Source: Pseudomonas sp. Root71
Lineage (GTDB): Bacteria; Pseudomonadota; Gammaproteobacteria; Pseudomonadales; Pseudomonadaceae
NCBI RefSeq assembly: GCF_001429045.1
Contig: NZ_LMHY01000012.1
Coordinates: forward strand, 538,695 to 602,694
Reading direction: 5' to 3'
DNA: 64,000 nt
Shown piece by piece: positions 25,396 to 34,479 of the stretch (within the stretch, counting starts at the first letter, position 1; the number at the start of each line of letters is the position of its first letter). Made by a program: the position numbers and the translations under genes. Below the pieces are notes generated by a model that did not search any database, had not been told where the DNA came from, and worked only from the letters and a program-made list of their open reading frames with translations.

Positions 25396-27150
25396 ATGGT
25401 GCAATTAACAAGGTCATTCGTCATAAGCCGCATATTTTTTATGGGCTTTCTGATCAGCGGTGCGGCGTTTGGGCAAACTTCGCCGATTGAGCCGGTATCT
25501 GCGCCGAGCAGCACAATCGATGCCGCGGCGCCCGACGACGCGGTCGGCCAAGCGATTCAGGCGACGCTCGAACCGCTGCGCTCGGCCTTTCCGCCGTTGC
25601 TCACCTCCAGGCGCCATCAGCGTGTGGATGTCAGCCGGGTGGTGCTGGATTTCTATATGCATCGCAACTATCGCGCCGCGTGGACGGACGATCGTGACGT
25701 GGCGCAATTGCTCAAGAGCCTCGAAGACACCCGGATCGACGGCCTGAACCCATCGGATTTCCGCATAGCCGAACTGGCCCAGGCCCATGAATCGCTGGTG
25801 GCGGCCATGCCATCCACGGCGCAACGGGCGATGTTCGACATGGCGGCGACCCGCACCTTCATCACCGCGCTGCTGCAGCTGCGACGGGGCAAGGTCGATC
25901 CGTCGCGGCTGGACATTCACTGGAATTTCGAACCTGCCGGCGGCGATGCCCACGAAGACATGAACAATCTGTTTGCCGCCCTCGATGCCCACGACGTGGC
26001 GCGTGCATTCGCCGATGCACCGCCTCAGGAAGAGATTTACCGCAATTTGCGTGAAGGCCTGGCCCGGTTGCGTCAGGTCCAGGATGCGGGCGGCTGGCCG
26101 AAAGTCACCGAAGGTCAATCGCTCAAGCCCGGTATGGACGGGGTGGCGGTCTCACAACTGCGCGCGCGCCTGGTGGCGGGCGGTTACCTGGACCCGCACC
26201 TGTCGAAAAAAGCCGGCTACGACGATAAGGTCATTGCCGCGGTGAAGAAATATCAGGCCGAGCAATACCTGGGGGCCGATGGCGTGGCGGGGGCGGCGAC
26301 GCTGGCGGCACTGAACGTGCCGGTCGCGGCGCGGATCGATCAGGTGCGGGTCAACATGGAGCGCGCCCGGTGGCTGTTGTACAAGCTTCAGGGCACCTTC
26401 GTGATCGTCGATATCGCCGGCTACAAGGTGGCGATGTACCGCGACGGTCTGCCGATCTGGCGTTCGCGGGTGCAAGTCGGTAAACCGGTGCGCAGTACGC
26501 CGGTATTCCAGGCCGAAATCACCTACATCACGTTCAACCCGACCTGGACCGTGCCGCCGACCATTCTCAAGCAGGACGTGATTCCAAAAGTCCAGAACGA
26601 TCCGGGCTATCTGGCGGCCAACCGGATTCGCGTGCTTGATCGCGAAGGCAATGTGCTCGATCCGTCGAGTGTCGACTGGAGCAACCCGCGGGGCATCCAC
26701 CTGCGTCAGGATGCTGGCCCCGACAGTTCGCTGGGGCAGGTGGTCATCCGTTTCCCCAACGACTATGCGATTTACCTGCATGACACGCCGCACCGCGAAC
26801 TGTTTGCCAAAACGGTCCGGGCCACCAGTTCAGGCTGCATCCGCGTGGAAAACCCGCTGCAACTGGTCGAGTTGTTGTTCAACGACCCGGTGCGCTGGAA
26901 CAGCGCCGGCATCCAGAAGCAATTGGCCAATGGCCGGACCGAGAACGTCCTGCTGCCGGTGAAAGTGCCAGTGTTGTTGGCTTACTGGACCGTGGACTTG
27001 AGCAATGACGGGCGGGTGACGTTCAAGCCCGACATTTATGATTACGATGCCAGGGTGCTGCAGGGCCTGAGTCAGCCTACGAAGTTGCCGGCCCTGGACT
27101 TGCGTCGTGCAGAGATACCGCTGGTGGTGACGGGGCAGAACCAACAGTAA
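25396..27150 (+). CDS. Murein L,D-transpeptidase (YcbB/LdtD-like)
   Basis: Periplasmic enzyme that makes 3-3 cross-links in peptidoglycan. The 584-aa protein has a signal-like N terminus (SRIFFMGFLISGAAFG), a scaffold domain, a peptidoglycan-binding repeat (GMDGVAVSQLRARLVAGGYL...AVKKYQAEQYLGADGVAGAATLAAL), and the catalytic YkuD domain. In the last, IYLHDTPHRELF and SSGCIRVENP supply the active-site histidine and cysteine (Cys near residue 481). Size and domain order match LdtD/YcbB. AAGGAT precedes the ATG. It is divergently placed with another, unrelated-class L,D-transpeptidase. Confidence 0.92.
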   Translation: MVQLTRSFVISRIFFMGFLISGAAFGQTSPIEPVSAPSSTIDAAAPDDAVGQAIQATLEPLRSAFPPLLTSRRHQRVDVSRVVLDFYMHRNYRAAWTDDRDVAQLLKSLEDTRIDGLNPSDFRIAELAQAHESLVAAMPSTAQRAMFDMAATRTFITALLQLRRGKVDPSRLDIHWNFEPAGGDAHEDMNNLFAALDAHDVARAFADAPPQEEIYRNLREGLARLRQVQDAGGWPKVTEGQSLKPGMDGVAVSQLRARLVAGGYLDPHLSKKAGYDDKVIAAVKKYQAEQYLGADGVAGAATLAALNVPVAARIDQVRVNMERARWLLYKLQGTFVIVDIAGYKVAMYRDGLPIWRSRVQVGKPVRSTPVFQAEITYITFNPTWTVPPTILKQDVIPKVQNDPGYLAANRIRVLDREGNVLDPSSVDWSNPRGIHLRQDAGPDSSLGQVVIRFPNDYAIYLHDTPHRELFAKTVRATSSGCIRVENPLQLVELLFNDPVRWNSAGIQKQLANGRTENVLLPVKVPVLLAYWTVDLSNDGRVTFKPDIYDYDARVLQGLSQPTKLPALDLRRAEIPLVVTGQNQQ

Positions 27151-27168
27151 CGAATAACACCGGGCATT

Positions 27169-27256
27169 GTGGGAGCGGGCTTGCTCGCGAAAGCGGTGTG
27201 TCAGCGCGCCCTGAGGCGATTGACACGACGCCTTCGCGAGCAAGCCCGCTCCCACA
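27169..27256. repeat. REP inverted pair
   Basis: Two copies of a 24-base REP core (GGGAGCGGGCTTGCTCGCGA with flanks) face each other around a 40-base spacer. The perfect complementarity would give a strong hairpin that may also end or stabilise the transcripts of the convergent genes on either side. Confidence 0.9.
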
Positions 27257-27278
27257 GGATTTGCGGTGGGTGCCCTTT

Positions 27279-27746
27279 TTACAGCGCCAACCCTTGTTGC
27301 ACCACCACAAGCAGATCGGTTTCAGTCAGCGCCACCGCATCTGCCTGCGCGGTGGCTTGCTCGATCGTTTGTAGCCACCAGTGTGTTTCACCGTGTTCAT
27401 CCACGGTGCGCAACAGGGCGAGTTCATTGCCTGCGGTGTGGATTTCGACCCGCCCCTCGCCATCGGTGGTGAAGCGTGCAACCGGGTCAAAGGTAATGCT
27501 GTGCTCGTTGCCGGTGATCACCAACTGGTCGATGGCGTAGTCGTAAGCGTCGCCACCGGGGTGACTCTCGAACACGTGGGTGGGGTTGCGCCGCAGGACC
27601 AGGCCCGCTTCGGTCAAGGGCAGCAGCCAGGTTTCTATCCGCTGATACAGTTCGTAGACCAGGCCCGGCCAGCCATCGATCGCCTGATCCGCGCTGGTCA
27701 GCCGTGTCTGTTTCAATTTTGCAGCGAGCTCGTCTGCTTTGTTCAT
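27279..27746 (-). CDS. Conserved hypothetical protein
   Basis: A 155-aa soluble, acidic protein of unknown family. It contains LTEAGLVLRRNPTHVFESHPGGDAYDYAIDQLVITGNEHSITFDPVARFTTDGEGRVEI, which suggests a beta-rich core. I chose the ATG at 27746 (MNKADELAAKL) with AGGGAA upstream; the open frame continues 40 codons further without support. No signal peptide or membrane segment is seen. It converges on the L,D-transpeptidase gene and diverges from the diguanylate cyclase. Function is not known. Confidence 0.65.
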   Translation of the reverse strand: MNKADELAAKLKQTRLTSADQAIDGWPGLVYELYQRIETWLLPLTEAGLVLRRNPTHVFESHPGGDAYDYAIDQLVITGNEHSITFDPVARFTTDGEGRVEIHTAGNELALLRTVDEHGETHWWLQTIEQATAQADAVALTETDLLVVVQQGLAL

Positions 27747-27922
27747 GTCGATTCCCTGTATTGAGGTCTGTCTAATCGTAGCTCGTTGATGCGCAGGCAG
27801 TGTTTGCCCTGGGTCATGTTCGCAGCTCAGGCAGGGCAGGCGTGATACCGCTGGGCAAGTGGCCACCCATTTGTCCTGGATAACCCCGTAAACTACGCCC
27901 CACGAAGACTGAGGGCTTCGGG

Positions 27923-29530
27923 TTGTTGCCCACGCCTTGCCCCCGACAGGATGAATTTTTGCCCACGCGCTTTAACGACCTGGACCACACCCCTGGCATC
28001 GCATTGAAACGCATACCGCTGCGCAAGGCCGCGGTATTGTTCATTGCGACGGTGTGCCTGTGCCTGTGCGGTTTGCTCTACCTGCAACTGGAACAGTCCC
28101 GTCGCCACGACCTGAGCCTTGCGCAAGTGGCGTCTTCGAACCTGACGCGGGCCATGGCGCAGCAAGCCGAAGATACCTTCATGAAGGCCGACCTGGTGCT
28201 GACCAGCCTGGTGGACTGGATTCAGGTCGATGGTTTCGGCCCGGACCAGCGGCCACGCTTGCAGCAGACCTTCGCCCGGCGGGTGCTGGCGCTGGATCAA
28301 TTGCACGGCATCCTGCTGTTCGACCAGAAGGGCCAGTGGGTGGTGACCTCGTTTGAAAACCTGCCCCGGGGGCCCGGCGTCGCCGATCGCGAGTACTTCA
28401 AGTATCACCAGCAGAACGTATCGTCGGTGGCGCATATCGGCCCGGCCATCCGCAGTCGGGAAAACGGCGAGTGGATCATTCCGGTTTCCAGGCGGGTCAA
28501 CGACAGGAACGGGCACTTCCAGGGTGTATTGCTGGCCGGCATCAAGATGTCGTACTTCGACCAGTTCTTCAAAAGCTTCAGCCTCGACGACAACGGCTCG
28601 ATGTTTCTCGGCCTGACCGATGGCACGTTGTTGGCGCGCCGGCCTTTTGTAGAGGCGCAGATCGGCGTTTCGCTGGCCCAGAGCGAGATCTTCCAGAAGT
28701 TCCTGCCGCTGGCTACCTCCGGCAATGCGATGTTCGCGTCCACCATTGATGGTGTGACGCGCATGTACGGTTACCGACAGCTGGAGGGCTATCCGCTGGT
28801 GGTCGCTGCTGCGTCGTCCACGGAGTCTATTCTCGCGGGCTGGTACGACACGGCGTTTCGCTCCAGTCTCATCGTTGCCGTGGTGCTGCTGGGTGTGGGG
28901 CTGTTCGGGTGGGTGTTCCTGCATCAGGTGCGTGTTGGCGAGCGGGTCGAGTCGGATTTGCGCAGGGCCCAGCAAGCGCTGGAACTGATCGCCACCCACG
29001 ACAGCCTGACCGGGCTGGCCAACCGCCGACTGTTCGAGCGGGCACTGGACGTCGAGTTTGGGCGCGGTGCCCGGCAGGCCAGCCCGTTGAGCCTGATCAT
29101 GCTCGATATCGATTACTTCAAGCGTTACAACGACACCTACGGCCACGTGGTGGGGGATCACTGCCTGGCCGAAGTGGCGCGCGCGCTGAAAAGTTGCTGC
29201 CAGCGCAAGGCCGATCTGGCGGTGCGTTACGGCGGCGAAGAGTTTGCGGTGCTGCTGCCGGACACCGACATCCATGGCGCCATGACGATTGCCGAGCATA
29301 TTCGCCGCAGCGTCATCGACAGGCACATCAGTCACACCGGCTCGCCCAACGGCTACGTGACGGTCAGCCTCGGTTGCTATTCGTTTGTGCCGTCGGGGCG
29401 TGACAGCATGGATGTGTTTGTCGAGCGGGCGGATGCGGCGCTGTATCAGGCCAAGCATTCGGGGCGAAACCGCGTGGCAACCTTGTCGATGGCCGGTGGT
29501 GTCGAGGCGTTGATGCGCTCCGACCGCTGA
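27923..29530 (+). CDS. Membrane diguanylate cyclase with periplasmic Cache sensor
   Basis: Makes the second messenger cyclic di-GMP, which usually promotes biofilm over motility. A first membrane segment (AVLFIATVCLCLCGLLYLQL) precedes a ~250-residue double-Cache-like periplasmic region (with GVADREYFKYHQ), a second membrane segment (SSLIVAVVLLGVGLFGWVFL) and a GGDEF domain. The active site reads RYGGEEF (near residue 437), an allowed variant. Five residues upstream stands an intact inhibitory RxxD site (RKAD), so product inhibition is expected. The start is uncertain: TTG at 27923 or, better supported by AGGA upstream, TTG at 27959. It is a single gene. Confidence 0.9.
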   Translation: MLPTPCPRQDEFLPTRFNDLDHTPGIALKRIPLRKAAVLFIATVCLCLCGLLYLQLEQSRRHDLSLAQVASSNLTRAMAQQAEDTFMKADLVLTSLVDWIQVDGFGPDQRPRLQQTFARRVLALDQLHGILLFDQKGQWVVTSFENLPRGPGVADREYFKYHQQNVSSVAHIGPAIRSRENGEWIIPVSRRVNDRNGHFQGVLLAGIKMSYFDQFFKSFSLDDNGSMFLGLTDGTLLARRPFVEAQIGVSLAQSEIFQKFLPLATSGNAMFASTIDGVTRMYGYRQLEGYPLVVAAASSTESILAGWYDTAFRSSLIVAVVLLGVGLFGWVFLHQVRVGERVESDLRRAQQALELIATHDSLTGLANRRLFERALDVEFGRGARQASPLSLIMLDIDYFKRYNDTYGHVVGDHCLAEVARALKSCCQRKADLAVRYGGEEFAVLLPDTDIHGAMTIAEHIRRSVIDRHISHTGSPNGYVTVSLGCYSFVPSGRDSMDVFVERADAALYQAKHSGRNRVATLSMAGGVEALMRSDR

Positions 29531-29665
29531 AGTGCCGTTGCTGCCGATGGTCTGTCTCCCGGGCCAGGCTCGATTGATCGTATAGAGTTCGGTTAGCGCT
29601 GCCGAACCCGCCGGCGGTCAAGCCGATGCAAGCCTCGGGCGACCAAGACCCTCAACGACTGCAGG

Positions 29666-29989
29666 TCATTGGCGGCTTTGGCCTGTCCAGCTACCCGTTC
29701 CGCCGCCAGCTCCGCCGGTTCCGCCACCGGGCGCACCGGTGCCACCGCCCGCGCCACTGCCCGGACCATTGACGCCGGTAGTGCCGCTTGAGGAGCTGGG
29801 GCCACGACTGCTGCTGTTGCCCGAGGGGGCACTGGGGCGGTTGTTGTCTGGCAGCAGGGTTGAATTGCGGGTTGCGCCGGGTGCCGTACCGGGCGTGCCA
29901 GGGCTATCGCCGGACGCCGCAAAGGTGGCCAGGGACGTTGCCGACAAGCATCCGGCCAAGAGCAACGAAGTCATTCTGATGTTCATCAT
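29666..29989 (-). CDS. Small secreted Gly/Ser/Thr-rich protein
   Basis: A 107-aa protein with a signal peptide (MTSLLLAGCLSATSLATFAAS) and a low-complexity mature part rich in Gly, Ser, Thr and Pro (runs of GTG, GGTG and GGAGGG). GGGAG precedes the paired ATG codons at 29989/29986. Such proteins are common and of unknown function in pseudomonads. A high-GC frame on the opposite strand is a shadow of the biased codons. Confidence 0.6.
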   Translation of the reverse strand: MMNIRMTSLLLAGCLSATSLATFAASGDSPGTPGTAPGATRNSTLLPDNNRPSAPSGNSSSRGPSSSSGTTGVNGPGSGAGGGTGAPGGGTGGAGGGTGSWTGQSRQ

Positions 29990-30194
29990 GGTCGTCTCCC
30001 GGAGTGAGTCGTTACCTGATGTTGGTGTGACGGGGCACGCGGTTGGTGCTGACCGGATGACGAGCGGCTGTCTCAGCGCCGGCCATCATCTTCCAGCTTA
30101 CGCTCAAGGGTCTACGCCCCCGAGATTGGTGACGCAACCTCCGAAACGTGCTGCTGTCACACGTCAGGCATCTCGCCCTCAGGAGTGTCCATTC

Positions 30195-30989
30195 ATGAAG
30201 AAACTGCGGATTGCCACGTTCAACGTCAATGGCCTGCGCGCACGGTTGCCGAATCTGCTGGCCTGGCTTGAGCGGGAAAAACCGGACATCGCCTGCCTGC
30301 AGGAGTTGAAGGCGGTGGACAGCGCATTCCCGGCGGCTGAACTTGAGGCGGCCGGCTACGGCGCCATCTGGCAGGGGCAGGCGTCCTGGAACGGCGTGGC
30401 GATCCTGGCGCGGGATGCGCAGCCGCTGGAAAGCCGACGCGGATTGCCCGGCGATGACAGCGACAACCACAGTCGTTATCTGGAAGCCGCTGTCCACGGG
30501 GTTCTGGTGGGTTGCCTGTATCTGCCCAACGGCAACCCGCAACCGGGGCCGAAATTCGAGTACAAGCTGGCGTGGTTCGAACGGCTTATCCGTCATGCGC
30601 AGACACTTCAAGGCAGCGAACATCCGGTGGTGCTGGCGGGCGACTACAACGTGGTGCCCACCGACCTGGACATCTACAACCCGCGCTCCTGGCTCAAGGA
30701 CGCCTTGCTGCAACCGGAAAGTCGCGAGTGCTACCAGCGGTTGCTGGACCAGGGCTGGACCGATTCGTTGCGGCACTTGCATCCGCAGGACCGGCTCTAC
30801 ACGTTCTGGGATTATTTTCGCCAGCATTGGCAGAAAAACTCGGGGCTGCGCATTGATCATCTGCTGCTCAACCCGGCCCTGAGTCCGTATCTGCAAGACG
30901 CCGGGGTGGATGCGTGGGTGCGCAACGAGCCCCATGCCAGCGACCACGCGCCGACCTGGATTCAATTGGGCTCGCACAAGCGGCGTTGA
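30195..30989 (+). CDS. xthA: Exodeoxyribonuclease III
   Basis: DNA repair enzyme that cleaves at abasic sites and removes 3' blocking groups and nucleotides. The 264-aa protein shows the exonuclease/endonuclease/phosphatase fold: IATFNVNGLRAR at the start, LQELKAVD with the metal-binding glutamate, GDYNVVPTDLDIYNP, and NEPHASDHAPTW with the catalytic Asp-His. The ATG at 30195 is preceded by AGGAGTG; the frame runs open far upstream but that part is not protein-like. It is probably a second ExoIII paralogue rather than the sole copy, which cannot be tested here. Confidence 0.88.
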   Translation: MKKLRIATFNVNGLRARLPNLLAWLEREKPDIACLQELKAVDSAFPAAELEAAGYGAIWQGQASWNGVAILARDAQPLESRRGLPGDDSDNHSRYLEAAVHGVLVGCLYLPNGNPQPGPKFEYKLAWFERLIRHAQTLQGSEHPVVLAGDYNVVPTDLDIYNPRSWLKDALLQPESRECYQRLLDQGWTDSLRHLHPQDRLYTFWDYFRQHWQKNSGLRIDHLLLNPALSPYLQDAGVDAWVRNEPHASDHAPTWIQLGSHKRR

Positions 30990-31103
30990 GTTTTTTCATG
31001 CCGGGTGATTGGCTAAATCAATTGTCGGCGACAGTGCTTGATCCCGTATACATAGCGGCCACTGGCGGAACAATCCGCCGCTTGCGTGCAAAAGGATTGA
31101 ACG

Positions 31104-31934
31104 ATGAGCGAGCCACGCCTGACCGACCTTGTCTTGTATCTGCGACGCCTGGGCTTCGATGCACCTCCGGCACCGACCCTGGAAACCTTGCGCCAACTGC
31201 AATTGCGCCATACCGGCGTTTTCCCGTTTGAAAACCTCACCACGTTATCCGGCGAACCGGTGCTGATCGACTTGCCGTCCATCGAGCAGAAGGTCTTGCA
31301 CGATGGTCGTGGCGGGTACTGCTACGAACTCAACAACCTGTTCCTGGCCTTGCTTCAGGATTTGGGTTTCGACGCCCGTGCCATCAGCGGCCGGGTGGTG
31401 ATGGGCCAGCCGGAGGGTGCCTGGACGGCCCGGACCCATCGCCTGAGCCTGGTCATCATCAATGACGTGCGCTACATCACCGACGTCGGCTTCGGCGGCA
31501 TGGTGCCGACCGCGCCCCTGCTGCTTGATACTCGCGCCGAACAACCCACCCCACACGAGTCGTATCGCATCGACCTGCACGTCGATGGTTTTACCCTGCG
31601 CGCCAACGTCGCGGGCGAATGGCGAGCGATGTACATCTTCGACCTGCAACGCCAGGAAGACATCGATTTCGCTGTGGGCAACTGGTACGTCTCGACCCAC
31701 CCCGAGTCGACTTTCGTCAAGCAGTTGATGGTGGCGCGCACCGGGGAGGGATGGCGGCGCACGCTCAACAACGGCAGCTTCGCGATTCACCGGATTGGCC
31801 ATGACAGCGAGCGGCGGGAGGTGACGGATGTTCAGGAACTGATTGGCCTGCTGGGCAGCGAGTTCGGCATTCGCGTACCGGAACAGGCGCAATTGGCGCG
31901 GACGCTGGAACGATTGATCACTGCACCCCGGTAG
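31104..31934 (+). CDS. nat: Arylamine N-acetyltransferase
   Basis: Cytosolic enzyme that moves an acetyl group from acetyl-CoA to arylamines, arylhydrazines or related drugs. The catalytic triad is complete: Cys73 in RGGYCYELN, His112 in ARTHRLSL and Asp127 in ITDVGFGG. At 276 aa the length is normal. AAGGA lies before the ATG. It follows the exonuclease gene by about 115 bases, which contain no clear terminator. Confidence 0.93.
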   Translation: MSEPRLTDLVLYLRRLGFDAPPAPTLETLRQLQLRHTGVFPFENLTTLSGEPVLIDLPSIEQKVLHDGRGGYCYELNNLFLALLQDLGFDARAISGRVVMGQPEGAWTARTHRLSLVIINDVRYITDVGFGGMVPTAPLLLDTRAEQPTPHESYRIDLHVDGFTLRANVAGEWRAMYIFDLQRQEDIDFAVGNWYVSTHPESTFVKQLMVARTGEGWRRTLNNGSFAIHRIGHDSERREVTDVQELIGLLGSEFGIRVPEQAQLARTLERLITAPR

Positions 31935-31989
31935 CTGGCTGATCCTGGATATCACCAAGGGCTGATCCGATTGATCGGCCCTTGGTGTT

Positions 31990-32295
31990 TCAGGGCCGGA
32001 CTCCCGGCTCCATCACCCGCTGGATTTCGCGCAAGGCCTCTGCCAGTTTCTGCTCCAGGCCCTTGAGTTCGGCAGGGGTCAGGGGTTGCTTCAGGTGCGC
32101 GCGCTTGCCTTCGTTGAGCAAGGCTCGGCGCAAGGTATTGTTAATCGCCGTCTGGTAGCCGTACCCCTCGTTTTCCGCCAGAGCCCGGGCGGCTTCGATG
32201 ACAGCGTCATCGAGCATGATGGTTATGCGGGTCTTGCCTTTGGCGGGCACCACGGCCCCGCGCCTGGCGTTGCTGAAATCGTATTCGTCTTTCAT
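31990..32295 (-). CDS. brnA: BrnA-type antitoxin
   Basis: A 101-aa ribbon-helix-helix type protein. KTRITIMLDDAVIEAARALAENEGYGYQTAINNTLRRAL matches BrnA: the short beta strand, then helices ending in the paired sequence of the dimer. It should bind and neutralise the neighbouring BrnT and, with it, repress the shared promoter. It starts three bases after the brnT stop codon, the usual toxin-first order of this system. Confidence 0.88.
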   Translation of the reverse strand: MKDEYDFSNARRGAVVPAKGKTRITIMLDDAVIEAARALAENEGYGYQTAINNTLRRALLNEGKRAHLKQPLTPAELKGLEQKLAEALREIQRVMEPGVRP

Positions 32296-32298
32296 CGG

Positions 32299-32580
32299 TC
32301 ATGCCTCCAGGTACTGGCGGCGCTCGCTTTTGGTGGCGACGCGCGCGGAAATGATTCGAACGAAATCCGGATCGCGGTGGGTATACACGACAACCAGCAA
32401 ACGGCCTTTGGCATCCAGCCCCAGGGTGATCCAGCGTTGTTCATCATGGTGGTTGTCCTCGATGGTCAGCGCTCGTTCGTCATGGAATACCGGTTCAGTC
32501 TCTGCGAGGCTGATGCCTTGGTGCTTGAGTTTGTTGGCTGCGTTCTTTGCCTTGTGGAACTGAATTTCGAATGGCTTCAT
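32299..32580 (-). CDS. brnT: BrnT-type ribonuclease toxin
   Basis: A 93-aa toxin of the RelE-like fold that cleaves RNA and stops growth when free. Family marks are FHKAKNAANKLKHQGISLAET, the DERALTIEDNHHDEQRWITLGLDAKGRLLVVVYTHRD core and the C-terminal ISARVATKSERRQYLEA with the catalytic arginine and tyrosine. The promoter region just upstream (32581-32610) contains a TATATGTATATA stretch and is probably the self-regulated operator. Together with brnA it makes a complete type II toxin-antitoxin module. Confidence 0.9.
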   Translation of the reverse strand: MKPFEIQFHKAKNAANKLKHQGISLAETEPVFHDERALTIEDNHHDEQRWITLGLDAKGRLLVVVYTHRDPDFVRIISARVATKSERRQYLEA

Positions 32581-32755
32581 TATGCATACTTTATATGTAT
32601 ATAGAAGGGGCAGACCTTACCGATGGTCGCCAGGAATTCAAAAGACTAGTCAGCACCCGGTGGTGGGCGGCGAGGGATGTATTTCGAGGTTTTTGGCGGG
32701 GCCGGGAAGGTGGGGATCGGGCGGAAATGGACAAGTATCCATTTTGTGACCGACA

Positions 32756-32769
32756 AGTTGTATACAACT
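32756..32769. promoter_or_regulatory. Palindromic operator upstream of the NCS2 permease
   Basis: AGTTGTATACAACT is a perfect 14-base palindrome about 70 bases before the permease start. A related half-matching site (TTGCATACAG) follows at 32792-32801. A GTATAC-centred palindrome is typical of GntR-type repressor sites, but no regulator gene for it is in the window. Confidence 0.6.
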
Positions 32770-32835
32770 CTATAGACATTTGTCCTATGTCTTGCATACA
32801 GTGTGCGCATAACAAAAACCAGGGAACCCCCTACC

Positions 32836-34353
32836 ATGAAAACGCCCCATGTTTCACACCAACGGCCCGAGGACGAAAACCTAGGGATCGGCGCGAATAT
32901 GGCTTATGGCCTGCAACATGTTCTGACCATGTATGGCGGTATCGTCGCTGTGCCATTGATCATCGGCCAGGCGGCCGGGCTCTCGCCAGCGGACATCGGT
33001 TTGTTGATTGCTGCTTCATTGTTTGCGGGGGGGTTGGCAACGCTGCTGCAAACCCTGGGTCTACCGTTTTTTGGTTGTCAATTGCCGCTGGTGCAGGGCG
33101 TATCTTTCTCTGGCGTCGCGACCATGGTGGCGATTGTCAGCAGTGGTGGGGAGGGCGGGTTTCAATCGGTGCTGGGGGCGGTGATAGCGGCGTCCCTGAT
33201 CGGGTTACTGATAACCCCGGTGTTCTCGCGTATCACCAAGTTCTTCCCGCCGCTGGTGACCGGCATCGTGATTACCACCATCGGCCTGACGCTGATGCCG
33301 GTAGCCGCGCGCTGGGCAATGGGCGGCAACAGCCATGCGCCGGACTTCGGCAGCATGGCGAACATCGGTCTGGCGGCGGTAACGCTGGTGCTGGTGCTGT
33401 TGCTGAGCAAAATCGGTAGCGCGACCATCTCCCGCCTGTCGATTCTGCTGGCCATGGTCGTCGGCACGGTGATCGCGGTGTTCCTCGGTATGGCGGATTT
33501 CTCCTCCGTGACCCAGGGCCCGATGTTCGGCTTCCCGACGCCGTTCCACTTCGGCATGCCGACCTTCCACTTCGCTGCGATCCTGTCGATGTGCATCGTG
33601 GTGATGGTGACGCTGGTGGAGACCTCGGCGGACATTCTTGCCGTCGGCGAAATCATCGGCACCAAGGTTGACTCCAAGCGCCTGGGCAACGGCCTGCGCG
33701 CCGACATGCTGTCGAGCATGTTCGCGCCGATCTTCGGTTCCTTCACCCAGAGCGCCTTCGCCCAGAACGTCGGCCTGGTGGCGGTCACCGGCATCAAGAG
33801 CCGCTACGTGGTGGCCACTGGCGGTCTGTTCCTGGTGCTCCTCGGCCTGCTGCCGTTCATGGGCCGGGTCATCGCCGCCGTACCGACCTCCGTACTGGGT
33901 GGCGCCGGCATCGTGCTGTTCGGCACCGTCGCGGCCAGCGGCATTCGCACCTTGTCCAAGGTCGACTACCGCAACAACGTCAACCTGATCATCGTTGCCA
34001 CCTCGATCGGCTTCGGCATGATCCCGATCGCGGCACCGAGCTTCTACGATCAATTCCCGAGCTGGTTCGCAACCATTTTCCATTCGGGCATCAGTTCGTC
34101 GGCGATCATGGCCATCGTGCTGAACCTGACCTTCAACCACCTCACCGCCGGTAACTCCGACCAGCAATCGGTGTTTGCGGCCGGTACCGAGCGAGTGCTG
34201 CGTTATCAGGATCTGGCGGCGTTGCGTGAAGGGGACTACTTCAGCGACGGTAAACTGCACGATTGCGACGGCAAGGAGATTCCGGTGGTTGAGGTGGACC
34301 ACGAGCATGGCGAGCCACGGGCGGCGCACGTGAAAAGCAGTGAGCATGTCTGA
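32836..34353 (+). CDS. NCS2 family purine (xanthine/urate-type) permease
   Basis: A 505-aa proton- or sodium-coupled transporter of the nucleobase-ascorbate family with about 14 hydrophobic segments. The family signature QNVGLVAVTG near the middle and ALTETSAD-like VTLVETSADILAVGEIIG fit the xanthine/uric acid branch rather than uracil permeases. QHVLTMYGGIVAVPLIIG at the start is the usual first-helix motif. The ATG at 32836 follows AGGGAA. The soluble tail is short and charged. It stands alone with a palindromic operator upstream and a strong terminator downstream; no purine enzyme genes flank it. Exact substrate is inferred. Confidence 0.88.
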   Translation: MKTPHVSHQRPEDENLGIGANMAYGLQHVLTMYGGIVAVPLIIGQAAGLSPADIGLLIAASLFAGGLATLLQTLGLPFFGCQLPLVQGVSFSGVATMVAIVSSGGEGGFQSVLGAVIAASLIGLLITPVFSRITKFFPPLVTGIVITTIGLTLMPVAARWAMGGNSHAPDFGSMANIGLAAVTLVLVLLLSKIGSATISRLSILLAMVVGTVIAVFLGMADFSSVTQGPMFGFPTPFHFGMPTFHFAAILSMCIVVMVTLVETSADILAVGEIIGTKVDSKRLGNGLRADMLSSMFAPIFGSFTQSAFAQNVGLVAVTGIKSRYVVATGGLFLVLLGLLPFMGRVIAAVPTSVLGGAGIVLFGTVAASGIRTLSKVDYRNNVNLIIVATSIGFGMIPIAAPSFYDQFPSWFATIFHSGISSSAIMAIVLNLTFNHLTAGNSDQQSVFAAGTERVLRYQDLAALREGDYFSDGKLHDCDGKEIPVVEVDHEHGEPRAAHVKSSEHV

Positions 34354-34374
34354 CGCTCACTGCGACTGAAAAGG

Positions 34375-34406
34375 GCCGATCTGTCGAATAGACAGATCGG
34401 CTTTTT
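34375..34406 (+). terminator. Rho-independent terminator of the NCS2 permease gene
   Basis: GCCGATCTGTC and GACAGATCGGC form a perfect 11-base stem with a five-base loop and five T. It lies just before the tetR operator at 34417. Confidence 0.95.
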
Positions 34407-34416
34407 GCTGTCGGTT

Positions 34417-34442
34417 TGTGACTATAAAACTAATCGGTCACA
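34417..34442. promoter_or_regulatory. Operator TGTGAC-N14-GTCACA before the tetR gene
   Basis: An inverted repeat of TGTGAC and GTCACA with a 14-base spacer lies 37 bases before the tetR start. The same half-sites and spacer occur at 36741 and 36861 in front of the efflux genes. This is the likely binding site of the TetR protein itself, giving self-repression. Confidence 0.75.
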
Positions 34443-34479
34443 AGTTGTCAGTCTTTGATAGGGTGAGTAAGCTGTACTC

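Noticed and set aside
27893-29458. 521-codon minus-strand frame opposite the diguanylate cyclase
   Set aside because: The plus frame has GGEEF and Cache features; this one has none.
29739-30194. N-terminal extension of exonuclease III
   Set aside because: It runs opposite the Gly/Ser-rich gene and is not protein-like; AGGAGTG marks the start at 30195.
33205-34347. 380-codon minus-strand frame opposite the NCS2 permease
   Set aside because: Shadow frame rich in His, Arg and Gln; the plus strand encodes a clear transporter.
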